A stretch of DNA of 64,000 nucleotides. It comes from Desulfitibacter sp. BRH_c19. GTDB lineage: Bacteria; Bacillota; DSM-16504; Desulfitibacterales; Desulfitibacteraceae. The stretch lies in the NCBI GenBank assembly GCA_001515945.1, contig LOER01000026.1:1-64000 (forward strand), given 5' to 3'. The translations under genes and the position numbers were made by a program. Shown piece by piece: positions 52,114 through 61,261 of the stretch (position 1 is its first letter; each line of letters starts with the position of its first letter). The notes beneath the pieces are model-generated. The model was not told the DNA's origin, did no database searches, and worked only from the letters and a program-made list of their open reading frames with translations.

Positions 52114-52160
52114 GGCTTCCACCCGCGTCTAAGGACTTGGCGGAAGCCAAGTTTTGTTTT
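52114..52160. terminator. Hairpin in the gap downstream of hsp20
   Basis: GGCTTCC (52114-52120) pairs with GGAAGCC (52142-52148), T-rich tract after it on the plus strand. The surrounding stretch 52060-52217 shows further short inverted repeats but no gene or recognised RNA family. Confidence 0.45.
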
Positions 52161-52217
52161 ATTTATAGCGGACCTAAAGACCGGGGAGTTATAAAACAGC
52201 TCCAGTTATAATTGATA

Positions 52218-52664
52218 TTACCCATCAATCTGTATATCTTTTGGTTTAGCTTGCTCGGCTTTTGGAAGTTTAAGTTCAAGAACTCCATCTTTAAAGGATG
52301 CCTTTACTTTTTCTGTATCAACTGGAGTATTTAATGAAAAGCTTCTGTAGAATTTACCACTACTTCTTTCTTGTAAAAAATATGTTCCATTTTCTTCTCT
52401 GTTTTCCTTTGAAATCTCACCGGATATTGTTACTTCATTATTTACTATGTTAATTTTAATGTCTTCCTTGCTTATTCCTGGTAAATCTATGTTGGCAACA
52501 ATTGCTTCTGCAGTTTCATAGATATCCATTGACGGCTGTAAACCAAGCCTGTCATCCACTATTTTTTGGTCAAATAAGCGAAAAGTGTCTCCTAATAAGC
52601 GGTCCATTTCATTTCTCATATTCATTAATTCACTAAAAGGTCCTCTTCTAATTATATTAGACAT
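52218..52664 (-). CDS. hsp20: Small heat shock protein Hsp20
   Basis: 148 residues from ATG 52664, six bases after GGAGGG (the ATG at 52670 touches it). Alpha-crystallin domain from about residue 40 ('QPSMDIYETAEAIVANIDLP', 'INIVNNEVTISGEISKE', 'FSLNTPVDTEKVKASFKDGV', 'LELKLPKAE') and a short tail. ATP-independent chaperone that holds unfolding proteins. Downstream of the HspR-like gene in the same operon. Confidence 0.95.
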   Translation of the reverse strand: MSNIIRRGPFSELMNMRNEMDRLLGDTFRLFDQKIVDDRLGLQPSMDIYETAEAIVANIDLPGISKEDIKINIVNNEVTISGEISKENREENGTYFLQERSSGKFYRSFSLNTPVDTEKVKASFKDGVLELKLPKAEQAKPKDIQIDG

Positions 52665-52677
52665 GGTCATCCCTCCA

Positions 52678-52968
52678 TTAAAATTTTAATAGTAATTCTT
52701 TAACTTTACCATCGGTCATTTTTTGGTCCGCTATTATACCTAGAATAATTTTAATCCCTGATAAATTAACCTCTTTCTCCTTTTGAAGTAAAAAGACAAG
52801 CTTTAGTTTTTTAATATTATGATCAGAATATAACCTAGTATTTCCATCAGTTCTATAGGGAGTGATAAGACCCATTTCTTCATAATAACGCAGCACTCTA
52901 ATGCTAGTACCTACAAGACGGGCTGCCACACTTATACTAAATACGGGATCTTTACTGCTACTTTCCAT
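52678..52968 (-). CDS. hspR: MerR-family regulator, HspR-like
   Basis: 96 residues. N-terminal MerR winged helix ('VFSISVAARLVGTSIRVLRY', 'YRTDGNTRLYSDHNIKKL') and the HspR-type 'EVNLSGIKIILGI'. HspR represses heat-shock genes; pairing with hsp20 supports this. I did not find a HAIR-type operator (CTTGAGT repeat), only a different inverted repeat overlapping the -35. Confidence 0.82.
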   Translation of the reverse strand: MESSSKDPVFSISVAARLVGTSIRVLRYYEEMGLITPYRTDGNTRLYSDHNIKKLKLVFLLQKEKEVNLSGIKIILGIIADQKMTDGKVKELLLKF

Positions 52969-52998
52969 GTAATCACCACCTATAGTGTGCCTAAGAAT

Positions 52999-53054
52999 AA
53001 TATAATATATACAAATTTAATTGTCAATAATCTAACAAAAAAATGTTAGATTAT
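52999..53054 (-). promoter_or_regulatory. hspR-hsp20 promoter with adjacent inverted repeat
   Basis: On the minus strand TTGACA (53027-53022), 17-base spacer, TATATT (53004-52999). An 11-bp perfect inverted repeat (53027-53054, loop AAAAAA) abuts and overlaps the -35; it could be an operator, or a hairpin ending the upstream acetyltransferase transcript. Confidence 0.65.
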
Positions 53055-53085
53055 ATTGTATCTCTGTCTGTCTATTAATTTAGGT

Positions 53086-53628
53086 TTATGTATTCCTTAA
53101 TACTGTAATAAACCCATCGAGTATCTGATGACTTACTTTGAAGCCTTTACCTTGATAGAATTTTAATGCACTATCGTTTCCGTTTGATACAAAGATAAAC
53201 AAATCATTTATTGAGTTAAATGAATTTAACCAATTCATACACTTTTCGAATAAAACTGTACCAATGCCAGTTTTACGATACGCATCTTTTACATAAAACT
53301 GAGAAAGGCAACCTACGTCATCAGTTTTAACAGAATCAAAGTCAAAGAAATTAACAGGTTCAAGAGTAGCAAATCCTCCAGAATATGTATCCTTCGGACA
53401 AATATTACTATAGGCATATCCAACAATTTCATTATCATCTTTAGCTATTATTATATAGTTAGACTTAGCACTTTTGATAGATGGGATCATTCTGGTTTCA
53501 AAAGACATGTTATCAAACCACTCGGGATGGAAGTGTGCTTTAGATTTTTGATAAACCATTAATTCATTGCATAAATTCTTAATGCAAATAATGCTATCAT
53601 CAGAAATAACCTCATAATGGATACTCAT
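53086..53628 (-). CDS. GNAT-family N-acetyltransferase
   Basis: 180 residues, ATG behind AAGGAAG. Motif A of the GNAT fold appears as 'LSQFYVKDAYRKTGIGTVLF' (acetyl-CoA pyrophosphate loop), followed by 'KCMNWLNSF' and 'NDSALKFYQGKGFKV'. Substrate not predictable. Divergently transcribed from an HxlR regulator, which may control it. Confidence 0.85.
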   Translation of the reverse strand: MSIHYEVISDDSIICIKNLCNELMVYQKSKAHFHPEWFDNMSFETRMIPSIKSAKSNYIIIAKDDNEIVGYAYSNICPKDTYSGGFATLEPVNFFDFDSVKTDDVGCLSQFYVKDAYRKTGIGTVLFEKCMNWLNSFNSINDLFIFVSNGNDSALKFYQGKGFKVSHQILDGFITVLRNT

Positions 53629-53772
53629 AGCAATCTTCCTTTCTAGAAAAAAATTGAAAGCATATTTGATTAATCAATCAGCTTTGATATGATTATATCA
53701 GCTAGAATTATTATAACAAGTATGCAGTATTTTCTGTTTAAGAAAGAAAAAACTGAGTATTGGAGTGATATT

Positions 53773-54120
53773 ATGAATGATAAAGGATTGTATAAAGGCC
53801 CCCTTGACAACTGTCCATTAACATTTGCATTAAACATTATCGGTGGAAAGTGGAGATTACCTATAATTTGGGCATTAAGTAAAAATGGAACCATGAGATA
53901 CAATGAATTAAAAAGGAGTATTGATGGAATTACCAACATGATGCTGACTCAAACACTCAAAGAATTGGAATTGTATTATATTATAAAACGAAAGCAATTT
54001 ATGGAAGTACCACCGCGAGTTGAGTATTCGTTGACTAATAATGGGGAAAATCTTATTACAGCTCTTAAAGCACTAGCTAATTGGGGAAATAAAATGAAAA
54101 ATAGTGAGAATTGCAAATAA
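53773..54120 (+). CDS. HxlR-family transcriptional regulator
   Basis: 115 residues from ATG 53773, seven bases after GGAG; an upstream in-frame ATG at 53689 lacks a ribosome binding site. Winged helix with the family's N-terminal cysteine ('GPLDNCPLTFALNIIGGKWR') and 'MRYNELKRSIDGITNMMLTQ', 'VEYSLTNNGE'. The Cys after the N-terminus is the redox or electrophile sensing residue in HypR/YodB-like members. Confidence 0.88.
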   Translation: MNDKGLYKGPLDNCPLTFALNIIGGKWRLPIIWALSKNGTMRYNELKRSIDGITNMMLTQTLKELELYYIIKRKQFMEVPPRVEYSLTNNGENLITALKALANWGNKMKNSENCK

Positions 54121-54237
54121 TATAGAATTAAAACTTGCATATATTGGGAGAGAGTCTGCAAAAGACCAATTGGGGAATTGTAAATAGCTTTGAATATTAG
54201 TGCATCTTGTTAACCTTCTATATATAATAATTGCTAT

Positions 54238-54981
54238 CTATTTAATTAACCTGAATATCTTGTCAAGGTCTGCTGTCAGACCATGAAAAAATATTGACTT
54301 CGCACTTTCAGATTGTTTGAATGTAACATTATCGCTAATGTCGCCACCTTCAAATGAGTAAACAGTCACTTCTCTGGCAATTGGATTTACAATCCAGTAT
54401 TCTGCAACCCCACAAGACATGTAAAGATCAAGCTTCTTAACTAAATCCTTACTTCGAGTACTTTTAGAGAGAATCTCTACTACCAATGTAGGAACTCCCT
54501 TGTAGTAATCATCTCTGCCAAGCTTTTCTTCAAGGTCACATATTACCATAATGTCTGGCTGGACCACATTGATATCGTTCTTCTGTCTTCTCAGGGTAAT
54601 ATCATAAGGGGCCACAAAGGGAGAACACTTCTTGCCCTGAAACCAGTTGTAAAAAATCCCAAAAAGCTCTGTCAAAGCTACCTGATGAGCAGTTTTAGGT
54701 GAAGTTAGATAATATATTTCACCATCAATATACTCGTACCTTTCCTCGGTATCCTTGGTCAATTCAAGAAATTCCTCATAAGAGGCTTTTTTTCCTCCAT
54801 AACCACTTCCAGTTAATGTCTCCATAACTATGTCTTCAGTATTGCCTATAGATGATACATCTCCTAAAGCTGATAGCTTTGCTATTTCCATCCCATTTCT
54901 GGTAATAATAATATCTTCCTTGGCTGCCAGCATCAAATATTTACCAAAGTTATTCTGAAGCTCTGTTGAGTTGACCTTCAC
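54238..54981 (-). CDS. Phd-type antitoxin domain fused to Uma2-family nuclease domain
   Basis: 247 residues from GTG 54981, set by GGAGGTG with six-base spacing ('MKVNSTELQNNFGKYL' is a typical Phd start). Residues 1-45 form a prevent-host-death DNA-binding domain; residues ~60-247 are a Uma2 (DUF820) PD-(D/E)xK nuclease-like domain with 'VQPDIMVICD', 'PTLVVEILSKSTRSKD' and 'AEYWIVNP'. The fusion could be self-regulating: the Phd part likely binds the palindrome upstream. Function of Uma2 proteins is unclear; many copies occur in cyanobacteria and some Firmicutes. Confidence 0.82.
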   Translation of the reverse strand: MKVNSTELQNNFGKYLMLAAKEDIIITRNGMEIAKLSALGDVSSIGNTEDIVMETLTGSGYGGKKASYEEFLELTKDTEERYEYIDGEIYYLTSPKTAHQVALTELFGIFYNWFQGKKCSPFVAPYDITLRRQKNDINVVQPDIMVICDLEEKLGRDDYYKGVPTLVVEILSKSTRSKDLVKKLDLYMSCGVAEYWIVNPIAREVTVYSFEGGDISDNVTFKQSESAKSIFFHGLTADLDKIFRLIK

Positions 54982-54998
54982 CCATAACACCTCCGTAT

Positions 54999-55020
54999 AG
55001 CTATATTAGCTAATATAGCT
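54999..55020. promoter_or_regulatory. Perfect 22-bp palindrome upstream of the Phd-Uma2 gene
   Basis: AGCTATATTAG followed directly by its reverse complement, 18 bases before the GTG start. Likely operator for the Phd-like domain. Confidence 0.65.
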
Positions 55021-55147
55021 AACATAACTATATCTTGGATAATGATCTGTGTCAAGATGGATGGTTAGTTGAAGAAACCGCCGTTAGACTTGATACGGAG
55101 AATGGTAGCACAAATAGGTTTCTCGATTAACGTTTTCTTACTATTGA

Positions 55148-55156
55148 TGGTATAAT
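55148..55156 (+). promoter_or_regulatory. Extended -10 promoter for the Cys-rich small protein
   Basis: TGG-TATAAT (55148-55156) about 80 bases before the start codon; -35 not clear. Confidence 0.4.
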
Positions 55157-55235
55157 ACTAGGTATAGAGGGGTCTTGTATGAATACCTCTCGAAAAAATA
55201 TTAGTGAGTAATGTTTCCAAAAGGGGTGGATAGTG

Positions 55236-55520
55236 ATGGAATGGATAAAAGCAAAGAATTTATATGATTCAGAAGAAAAGGCACTAAAGGTTGCAAATAT
55301 TATTTCTACTACAGAAGCCAGATTGGCAAGTCAAGCTCGTGGAGCTCAGTATGAAGTCGAAACCAAGGTAGAAAATGTGGGAGGGAAATGGCAAATAATA
55401 TGGCGTAAAGTGTTTACAGGCCATAAATCGGGCTGTAGCGGAGGGTGCAATTCTTGCCACGAAACTCCAGCTAAGCAAGCTAAAGCCAAAATAATACCAT
55501 TTAAAAAACCTTCAGATTAA
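55236..55520 (+). CDS. 94-residue cysteine-motif protein, unknown
   Basis: ATG 55236, six bases after AAGGGGTGG (an in-frame GTG at 55233 is less well placed). Residues 1-65 look like a small alpha/beta domain ('KALKVANIISTTEARLASQA', 'VGGKWQIIWRKV'). The C-terminal part carries 'GCSGGCNSCHE' (CxxxCxxC), which could bind a metal or cluster, then a basic Lys-rich tail. I do not recognise the family. It precedes an old-yellow-enzyme homologue by 60 bases; a functional link is possible but unproved. Confidence 0.7.
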   Translation: MEWIKAKNLYDSEEKALKVANIISTTEARLASQARGAQYEVETKVENVGGKWQIIWRKVFTGHKSGCSGGCNSCHETPAKQAKAKIIPFKKPSD

Positions 55521-55581
55521 TTCTGATAACTTTAGATAAGAGAAATTAATCCTTAATATACTAATTTGGGAGGGTTTAATT

Positions 55582-56574
55582 ATGTATCATTTACTTAAAC
55601 CATTACAAGTCGGAAAGTTGACACTATCTAACCGTCTAGTTATGCCACCAATGGCAACTTCAAAGTCAGAGGCAGATGGTAAGGTTACTCAGGAGATTGT
55701 CCAGTACTATAAAGAAAAATCTGAAGGTGGATATATTTCACTAGTTACTATCGAACATAGTTTCATTTCTCAAGAGGGAAAGGCAAGTAAAAATCAACTT
55801 TCCGTTGCAGATGATTGTGTTATTAAAGGGTTAAAGAATTTATCAGATGTGATTCAGCAAAATGGGTCTAAGGTTATAATGCAGATTAATCATGCAGGTA
55901 GTGCAACAGATGAAGAAGTTACAGGAAAAACCCCAGTAGGACCTTCATCCATAGCAAATCCACGCAAGGGAAGTACACCCCATGAGCTTACAAAGGGGGA
56001 AATTGCTGACATTATAAAAGCATTTCAAGATGCGGCAGTACGTGTAAAGAAAGCAGGTTTTGATGGTGTGGAAATACATTCAGCCCATGGCTACTTTCTT
56101 AATCAGTTTTTTTCTCCTCTGACAAATAAAAGAGCGGATGAATATGGCGGAGATGTTCATAATCGAATACGTATTCATCTAGAAGTTATTGAGGAAATTC
56201 GTAGAACTGTAGGCACGGATTTTCCCATATTCTTAAGGCTGGGGGCTTCTGATTTTATTGATGGAGGGGTAACTATTGAAGATAGTCAAATTGCTGCTCG
56301 AGAATTTGAAAAGGCAGGGGTAGACGTTCTAGATATTTCTGGTGGTTTCTCTGGATATATTGTAAATGGGCTTACAGGTCAGGGATACTTTTCTCCACTA
56401 ACTGAGACCATCAAAAAGGTAGTTTCCATCCCAGTTATTTTAACAGGGGGAATAACTGAAGTACAGGAAGCTGAAAAACTATTATCCCAAGAAAAGGCAG
56501 ACCTTATAGGTGTAGGTAGAGCAATATTGAAAGACTCAAAATGGGCAAAGCATGCAATTGAAAGCCTAAGTTAA
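55582..56574 (+). CDS. NADH:flavin oxidoreductase, old yellow enzyme family
   Basis: 330 residues, stand-alone FMN barrel: 'LSNRLVMPPMATSKSEADGK', 'QINHAGSATDEE', 'KAGFDGVEIHSAHGYFLNQF', 'KRADEYGGDVHNR' and the FMN phosphate region 'IPVILTGGITEVQEAEKL' with 'LIGVGRAIL'. The His-Ala-His substrate-binding motif is present ('HSAHGY'). It lacks the C-terminal Fe-S and NADH domains of 2,4-dienoyl-CoA reductase-type enzymes. It would reduce activated C=C bonds; substrate unknown. Confidence 0.92.
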   Translation: MYHLLKPLQVGKLTLSNRLVMPPMATSKSEADGKVTQEIVQYYKEKSEGGYISLVTIEHSFISQEGKASKNQLSVADDCVIKGLKNLSDVIQQNGSKVIMQINHAGSATDEEVTGKTPVGPSSIANPRKGSTPHELTKGEIADIIKAFQDAAVRVKKAGFDGVEIHSAHGYFLNQFFSPLTNKRADEYGGDVHNRIRIHLEVIEEIRRTVGTDFPIFLRLGASDFIDGGVTIEDSQIAAREFEKAGVDVLDISGGFSGYIVNGLTGQGYFSPLTETIKKVVSIPVILTGGITEVQEAEKLLSQEKADLIGVGRAILKDSKWAKHAIESLS

Positions 56575-56644
56575 AGAGGCTGTAATCTTAATAGGATGAT
56601 AGCCAAATAGTGAAAATACAGAAGGATCAAGACCGGGGAAATAC

Positions 56645-56684
56645 ACCACTTGTTTGCAATTGTGAAACAGGTGGTTTTTTAGGT
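56645..56684 (+). terminator. Terminator after the OYE-family gene
   Basis: ACCACTTGTTT (56645-56655) pairs with AAACAGGTGGT (56665-56675), one T-G pair, then a T run. Confidence 0.9.
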
Positions 56685-56820
56685 AAACATATCTTTAGAT
56701 AGGGGACAACCCTATCTTTGTTATCGTATTATGATGCTTGTACTACAGTTAATCCAGTATGTGGGAACGATTTAGGTGAACATAAATAACGGGCTCTTAG
56801 AACGAAGGAAAAGTAAGATT

Positions 56821-58113
56821 ATGAAAAATGTTGAGAATAAATCTTTTGGGAAGTTTTTGATTATTTGGGCAGGGGAGTTAGTATCGAGTATTGGTAGTGG
56901 GCTGACCGCCTTTGCTCTGGGAGTTTATGTCTACCAAATGACGGGGACTGCTACAAGTGTTGCACTTGTTATTCTTCTTGCATTTCTCCCTTCTGTTTTA
57001 CTCAGTCCTATTGCCGGTGTGCTGGCAGATCGTTTTGACAGAAGGTTAATGATGATCATCGGTGATGGCTGTTCTTCTTTTGGACTTGTCTTTATCTTGT
57101 TGATTATGTTGACCGGAGAAATTGCATTATGGCAAATATACCTTGGGGTTATGGTCAGTTCTGTCTTTGTTGCCCTTTTAGAACCATCTTACAAAGCTAC
57201 CATAACAGACTTATTAACAGAGGAACAATTTTCTAAGGCAAGTGGTCTGGTACAACTAGCTGCATCATCAAAATATCTTCTTTCGCCTATTATTGCAGGA
57301 TTTTTACTTAGTGTAACTGGCCTAGAAACCATCTTAATTATTGATATATCTACTATCGCTGTTACTGTTTTTGCAGTTATGTTTGTTAAAAAAGGTATGC
57401 AGGTAACTAAAAAAGAACAGGAAAGGCAGAAGTTTTTAAAAGACTTAGCTGAAGGTTGGAATGCTGTTACTGAGAAAAAAGGTGTATTGTTTCTTATCAT
57501 AATTATTTCCATAGTCACATTTTTTATTGGCTTTGTACAAACCTTATCTATACCTATGATGCTGTCCATAACAGATGTTAAAACCCTTGGCATAGTAGAA
57601 TCCGTTAGCGCCATGGGTATGCTGGTTAGCAGCCTGATTATCGGTATTTTTAGCATAACAAAAAAGTACACAAATGAGTTGGTCATAGGATTAGGATTTG
57701 CTGGATGGTTCATATCTTTGATGGGTTTGACAACGAATATTTTCTTTATTGCGGGGGCATTCTTCCTGTTCTTCGCTGCTCTACCATTTGTAAATACAAG
57801 TGCTGAGGTGTTAATCCGTAAAACTATTGCCAATGAAAAGCAAGGCAGAGCTTGGGGTATTATCGGAATCATATCTCAATTGGGATATATTGCTGCCTAT
57901 TGTATTTCAGGTGTCCTTGCCGACTATGTGTTCAATCCGCTTCTAGTCGAGGGAGGTCCTCTTGCATCGACATTAGGAGTAGTGATTGGTACAGGACCAA
58001 GCAGAGGAATTGGTTTACTATTCATTATATCAGGATTTATGGTAATAGTATTGGCCGTCCTCATTTTCAAAATCAAGGCTATAAGAGCTTTGGAAAATAA
58101 TCAATTGATTTGA
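56821..58113 (+). CDS. MFS efflux transporter (MFS_3 / DHA3 type)
   Basis: 430 residues from ATG 56821, following AAGGAAAAG. Twelve membrane segments; the loop 2-3 motif 'GVLADRFDRRLMMIIGD' and 'SKYLLSPIIAGFLLSVTGLE' are typical of macrolide/enterobactin exporter types. It is followed 26 bases later by an ABC export system, so the three genes probably form one resistance or export operon. Confidence 0.88.
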   Translation: MKNVENKSFGKFLIIWAGELVSSIGSGLTAFALGVYVYQMTGTATSVALVILLAFLPSVLLSPIAGVLADRFDRRLMMIIGDGCSSFGLVFILLIMLTGEIALWQIYLGVMVSSVFVALLEPSYKATITDLLTEEQFSKASGLVQLAASSKYLLSPIIAGFLLSVTGLETILIIDISTIAVTVFAVMFVKKGMQVTKKEQERQKFLKDLAEGWNAVTEKKGVLFLIIIISIVTFFIGFVQTLSIPMMLSITDVKTLGIVESVSAMGMLVSSLIIGIFSITKKYTNELVIGLGFAGWFISLMGLTTNIFFIAGAFFLFFAALPFVNTSAEVLIRKTIANEKQGRAWGIIGIISQLGYIAAYCISGVLADYVFNPLLVEGGPLASTLGVVIGTGPSRGIGLLFIISGFMVIVLAVLIFKIKAIRALENNQLI

Positions 58114-58139
58114 GTAACTGAAAGGAGCTTTGAAATCAG

Positions 58140-60479
58140 GTGCTTTTAAAAATCTTAAAGAAAGATTTTCATAGAAATAAAATCATAACAATTGCATTAT
58201 TTATTTTTATTATGCTAGCTGCTTTGCTTGTTGCCAGTGCTTCTAACATGATCATGGCACTATCCAGTTCTTTGGAATACTTGTTTACTGAATCAAAGGC
58301 ACCACATTTTGTCCAGATGCATTCCGGGGAAATAGATCAAGGCGAGATTGATGTTTTCGCATCCGGCAACAGGCTTGTAAAAGAACAGCAAACAGTAGAA
58401 ATGATTGGGATTGATGGAACCAACATTTTTTTAGGCACTAGCCAGACAGCAGAAGAAAACAGCGTTATGGATATCAGTTTTGTTAAGCAGAACGGTTCCT
58501 TTGATTTATTGCTGAACTTAGATAGTCAGGTAATCGTTGTTTCAGAAGGGGAAATTGCGGTTCCCATCTACTATATGCAGCAAAAAAATATGAAAATCGG
58601 CGACAAAGTAAGAATTTCCAAGGGGTCATTTAATATGGAATTCATAGTGACTGATTTTGTACGTGATGTTCTGATGAATCCATCGATCATTAGTTCAAAA
58701 CGCTTTGTGGTCCATGAATCTAATTTTGAAATGCTTAAAATGAATCTGGGCGAAGTGGAATATTTGATAGAATTTCTCCTCACCGATTTAAGCAGGCTTA
58801 GTGAGTTTAGCAATGATTATCAAACATCAAACCTACCCCAAAAGGGGCCAACCATTGACGATAAGTTATTCAAAACCCTCAACGCCTTAACGGACGGAAT
58901 CGTGGCAGCCGTTATTATATTTGTAAGCCTTCTGTTAACCGTCATAGCAATTCTTTGCCTTAGATTTACAATTATTGCTACCATGGAAGAAGATTACAGA
59001 GAAATTGGCATTATGAAGGCCATTGGTATTGCTGGGACGGATATTAAGCGAATATATTTGATCAAATATATTGTCATGGCTTTTTTAGCTTCTGTAAGTG
59101 GATATTTGGCATCATTGTTTATCAACCATTTGTTTACAGCCAATATGAGCTTGTACATGGGGGCTGCTAAAAAGAGTATCTTAGATCATCTAGTGCCATT
59201 TATTGGAACAGCTTTAATTTTTTTGATTGTGCTATCTTTTTGCCAGTTGATCCTTAGAAGATTTCGGCGGATTACAGCTGTGGAAGCTTTAAGGTCAGGC
59301 AGTATTGGAGAGAGCCTAATTAGCAAGAATTTGCTGCCCTTAAGTAAAAGCAGCTTCTTGAATGTCAACATATTCCTTGGACTAAAGGATGTGCTTGGGC
59401 GTTTCAAGGTATTTGGATTGCTATGCTTTGTTTTTGTTATCTGTTCATTTATCATCATCGTTCCGGTGAATTTTCTAAACACCATACAGTCCCCGAACTT
59501 TATGACCTATATGGGGATAGGACAAAGTGATATTCGTATTGACATACAGCAGTCAGATGATGTCGTTCAAAGGTTTGACCAAATGATTGCCTATATTGAA
59601 AATGATAAAGATGTGGAGAGGTTCTCTCCATTTATAACCTGTAAATTCAAGGTGCAAGATAGTGATGGGACTTATAAAAACATCAATGTGGAAACAGGAG
59701 ATTTCTCAATTTTCCCGTTGGAATATTTAAGCGGTGCAGCACCAGTCAGAGACAACGAAATTGCACTCTCCTATCTGAATGCTCAGGAGTTAGATAAAGC
59801 TGTCGGGGATGAGCTCCAGTTAATCGCCCACGGGCAAGAATTGCAAATGACGGTGAGTGGTATTTATCAGGATGTAACAAATGGTGGCAAGACAGCAAAA
59901 ACTCTATTACCTTATGATGCCGAAACCGTTCTTTGGAATATAGTTAGTGTAGATGTGAAGCCAGGTATTGATGCTAGTGAGAAAATCAATGAATATGCAG
60001 AAGCTTTTTATCCGGCAAAGGTTACTCATCTGGATGAATATTTATCTCAAACATTTCGAGCTACCATCGAGCAGCTAAAACTTATTACAGCTTTGGCTAT
60101 TCTGATTGCCATATCTGTATCCATACTAATTACATCCTTATTCCTTAAAATGCTTATTGCCAAGGATTCTTCAGAGATAGCCATAATGAAAAGCCTAGGT
60201 TTCTCTTTAATGGATATTCGGGTGCAATATATCACACGGGCACTACTGGTGTTAGGCATTGGAATCATAGTTGGAACCATTGCTTCCAATACCCTTGGTC
60301 AAGGCCTGGTTAGCATAATGGGATCTTTTATGGGTGCTTCTAAAATCAACTTTGTTATTGATCCAGTTGTTGCATATGTCCTTTGCCCTCTTGTACAAAT
60401 TGTTGTTGTGGCTATCACAACCTTGGTAAGCACTATGTCTATGAAAAAATCTAATATCTCTGAAATGATTGCAGAGTGA
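58140..60479 (+). CDS. FtsX/MacB-type ABC transporter permease
   Basis: 779 residues, GTG start with AAAGGAG 12 bases upstream. Topology: N-terminal helix (residues ~15-40), long extracytoplasmic part, three helices (~255-375), a further helix near 425, a second extracytoplasmic part and three C-terminal helices. This is two FtsX modules in one chain, as in Gram-positive bacteriocin or antimicrobial-peptide resistance permeases. The paired ATPase gene overlaps or follows directly. Confidence 0.88.
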   Translation: MLLKILKKDFHRNKIITIALFIFIMLAALLVASASNMIMALSSSLEYLFTESKAPHFVQMHSGEIDQGEIDVFASGNRLVKEQQTVEMIGIDGTNIFLGTSQTAEENSVMDISFVKQNGSFDLLLNLDSQVIVVSEGEIAVPIYYMQQKNMKIGDKVRISKGSFNMEFIVTDFVRDVLMNPSIISSKRFVVHESNFEMLKMNLGEVEYLIEFLLTDLSRLSEFSNDYQTSNLPQKGPTIDDKLFKTLNALTDGIVAAVIIFVSLLLTVIAILCLRFTIIATMEEDYREIGIMKAIGIAGTDIKRIYLIKYIVMAFLASVSGYLASLFINHLFTANMSLYMGAAKKSILDHLVPFIGTALIFLIVLSFCQLILRRFRRITAVEALRSGSIGESLISKNLLPLSKSSFLNVNIFLGLKDVLGRFKVFGLLCFVFVICSFIIIVPVNFLNTIQSPNFMTYMGIGQSDIRIDIQQSDDVVQRFDQMIAYIENDKDVERFSPFITCKFKVQDSDGTYKNINVETGDFSIFPLEYLSGAAPVRDNEIALSYLNAQELDKAVGDELQLIAHGQELQMTVSGIYQDVTNGGKTAKTLLPYDAETVLWNIVSVDVKPGIDASEKINEYAEAFYPAKVTHLDEYLSQTFRATIEQLKLITALAILIAISVSILITSLFLKMLIAKDSSEIAIMKSLGFSLMDIRVQYITRALLVLGIGIIVGTIASNTLGQGLVSIMGSFMGASKINFVIDPVVAYVLCPLVQIVVVAITTLVSTMSMKKSNISEMIAE

Positions 60480-60493
60480 GAGGTGGATATGGT

Positions 60494-61261
60494 ATGAAAT
60501 ACATATTGGATGCAAAAGCTTTAAATAAAATTTACTCGGTTGATAAAGACAACAGTCAGCAAGTGCTTAAAGATGTAAATCTTCAAATCAATGAGGGCGA
60601 ATTTGTAGCCGTAATGGGGCCATCTGGCTCCGGCAAGTCAACACTACTTTATAACATTAGTGGTATGGATAAAATGACTACGGGAAGTGTTGTCTTTAAC
60701 GGGCGGGAGATATCTACCCTGCCCGAAGAAGAACTATCTAAGTTGCGTTTAAACAAAATGGGATTCATTTTTCAGCAAAGTTACCTTTTAAAAAATCTAA
60801 GCATTTTAGACAACATCATTCTATCGGCATATAAGGCAAAAAACAGTAGTCGCAAAACAATCAACAAACGAGCTGTTGAATTAATGAAAAAAACAGGTAT
60901 TACCGAACTTGCCAATAATGATATTACACAAGCTTCTGGGGGACAATTACAAAGAGTATCCATTTGCAGGGCACTTATCAATAATCCAGATATCGTTTTT
61001 GGTGATGAGCCGACAGGTGCACTAAACTCCAAAGCTACCGATGAAGTTATGGATATATTGGCTGATATTAATCATGCTGGGACAACAATTTTATTAGTCA
61101 CACACGATGCTAAAGTAGCGGCAAAAACAGAACGTGTTATCTTTATGCTAGATGGCAGTATTGTTTCCGAAGAATATCTTGGCAAATATAAAAAAGAAAA
61201 CCATGATAAAAAAATGCGTGAAGAAAAACTTTCTTCGTGGTTGATGAAAATGGGGTTGTAA
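60494..61261 (+). CDS. MacB/SalX-type ABC transporter ATP-binding protein
   Basis: 255 residues from ATG 60494 (AGAGGTGG just after the permease stop). Walker A 'GPSGSGKSTL' near residue 42, Q-loop 'FIFQQSYLL', signature 'ASGGQLQR' (Ala for Leu in the usual LSGGQ), Walker B 'IVFGDEPTGALN', H-loop 'VTHDAK'. Drives the FtsX-type permease upstream. No two-component sensor typical of peptide-resistance modules is present; the MalT-like regulator downstream is separated by a terminator. Confidence 0.92.
   Translation: MKYILDAKALNKIYSVDKDNSQQVLKDVNLQINEGEFVAVMGPSGSGKSTLLYNISGMDKMTTGSVVFNGREISTLPEEELSKLRLNKMGFIFQQSYLLKNLSILDNIILSAYKAKNSSRKTINKRAVELMKKTGITELANNDITQASGGQLQRVSICRALINNPDIVFGDEPTGALNSKATDEVMDILADINHAGTTILLVTHDAKVAAKTERVIFMLDGSIVSEEYLGKYKKENHDKKMREEKLSSWLMKMGL

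Noticed and set aside
52969-53085. HAIR-type HspR operator
   Set aside because: The inverted repeat present (AATCTAACA arms) does not match the CTTGAGT-N7-ACTCAAG pattern, so it is listed only as an unassigned repeat.
57189-57872. 227-codon minus-strand frame inside the MFS gene
   Set aside because: It lies wholly antisense to a clear 12-helix transporter and has no ribosome binding site or family match.
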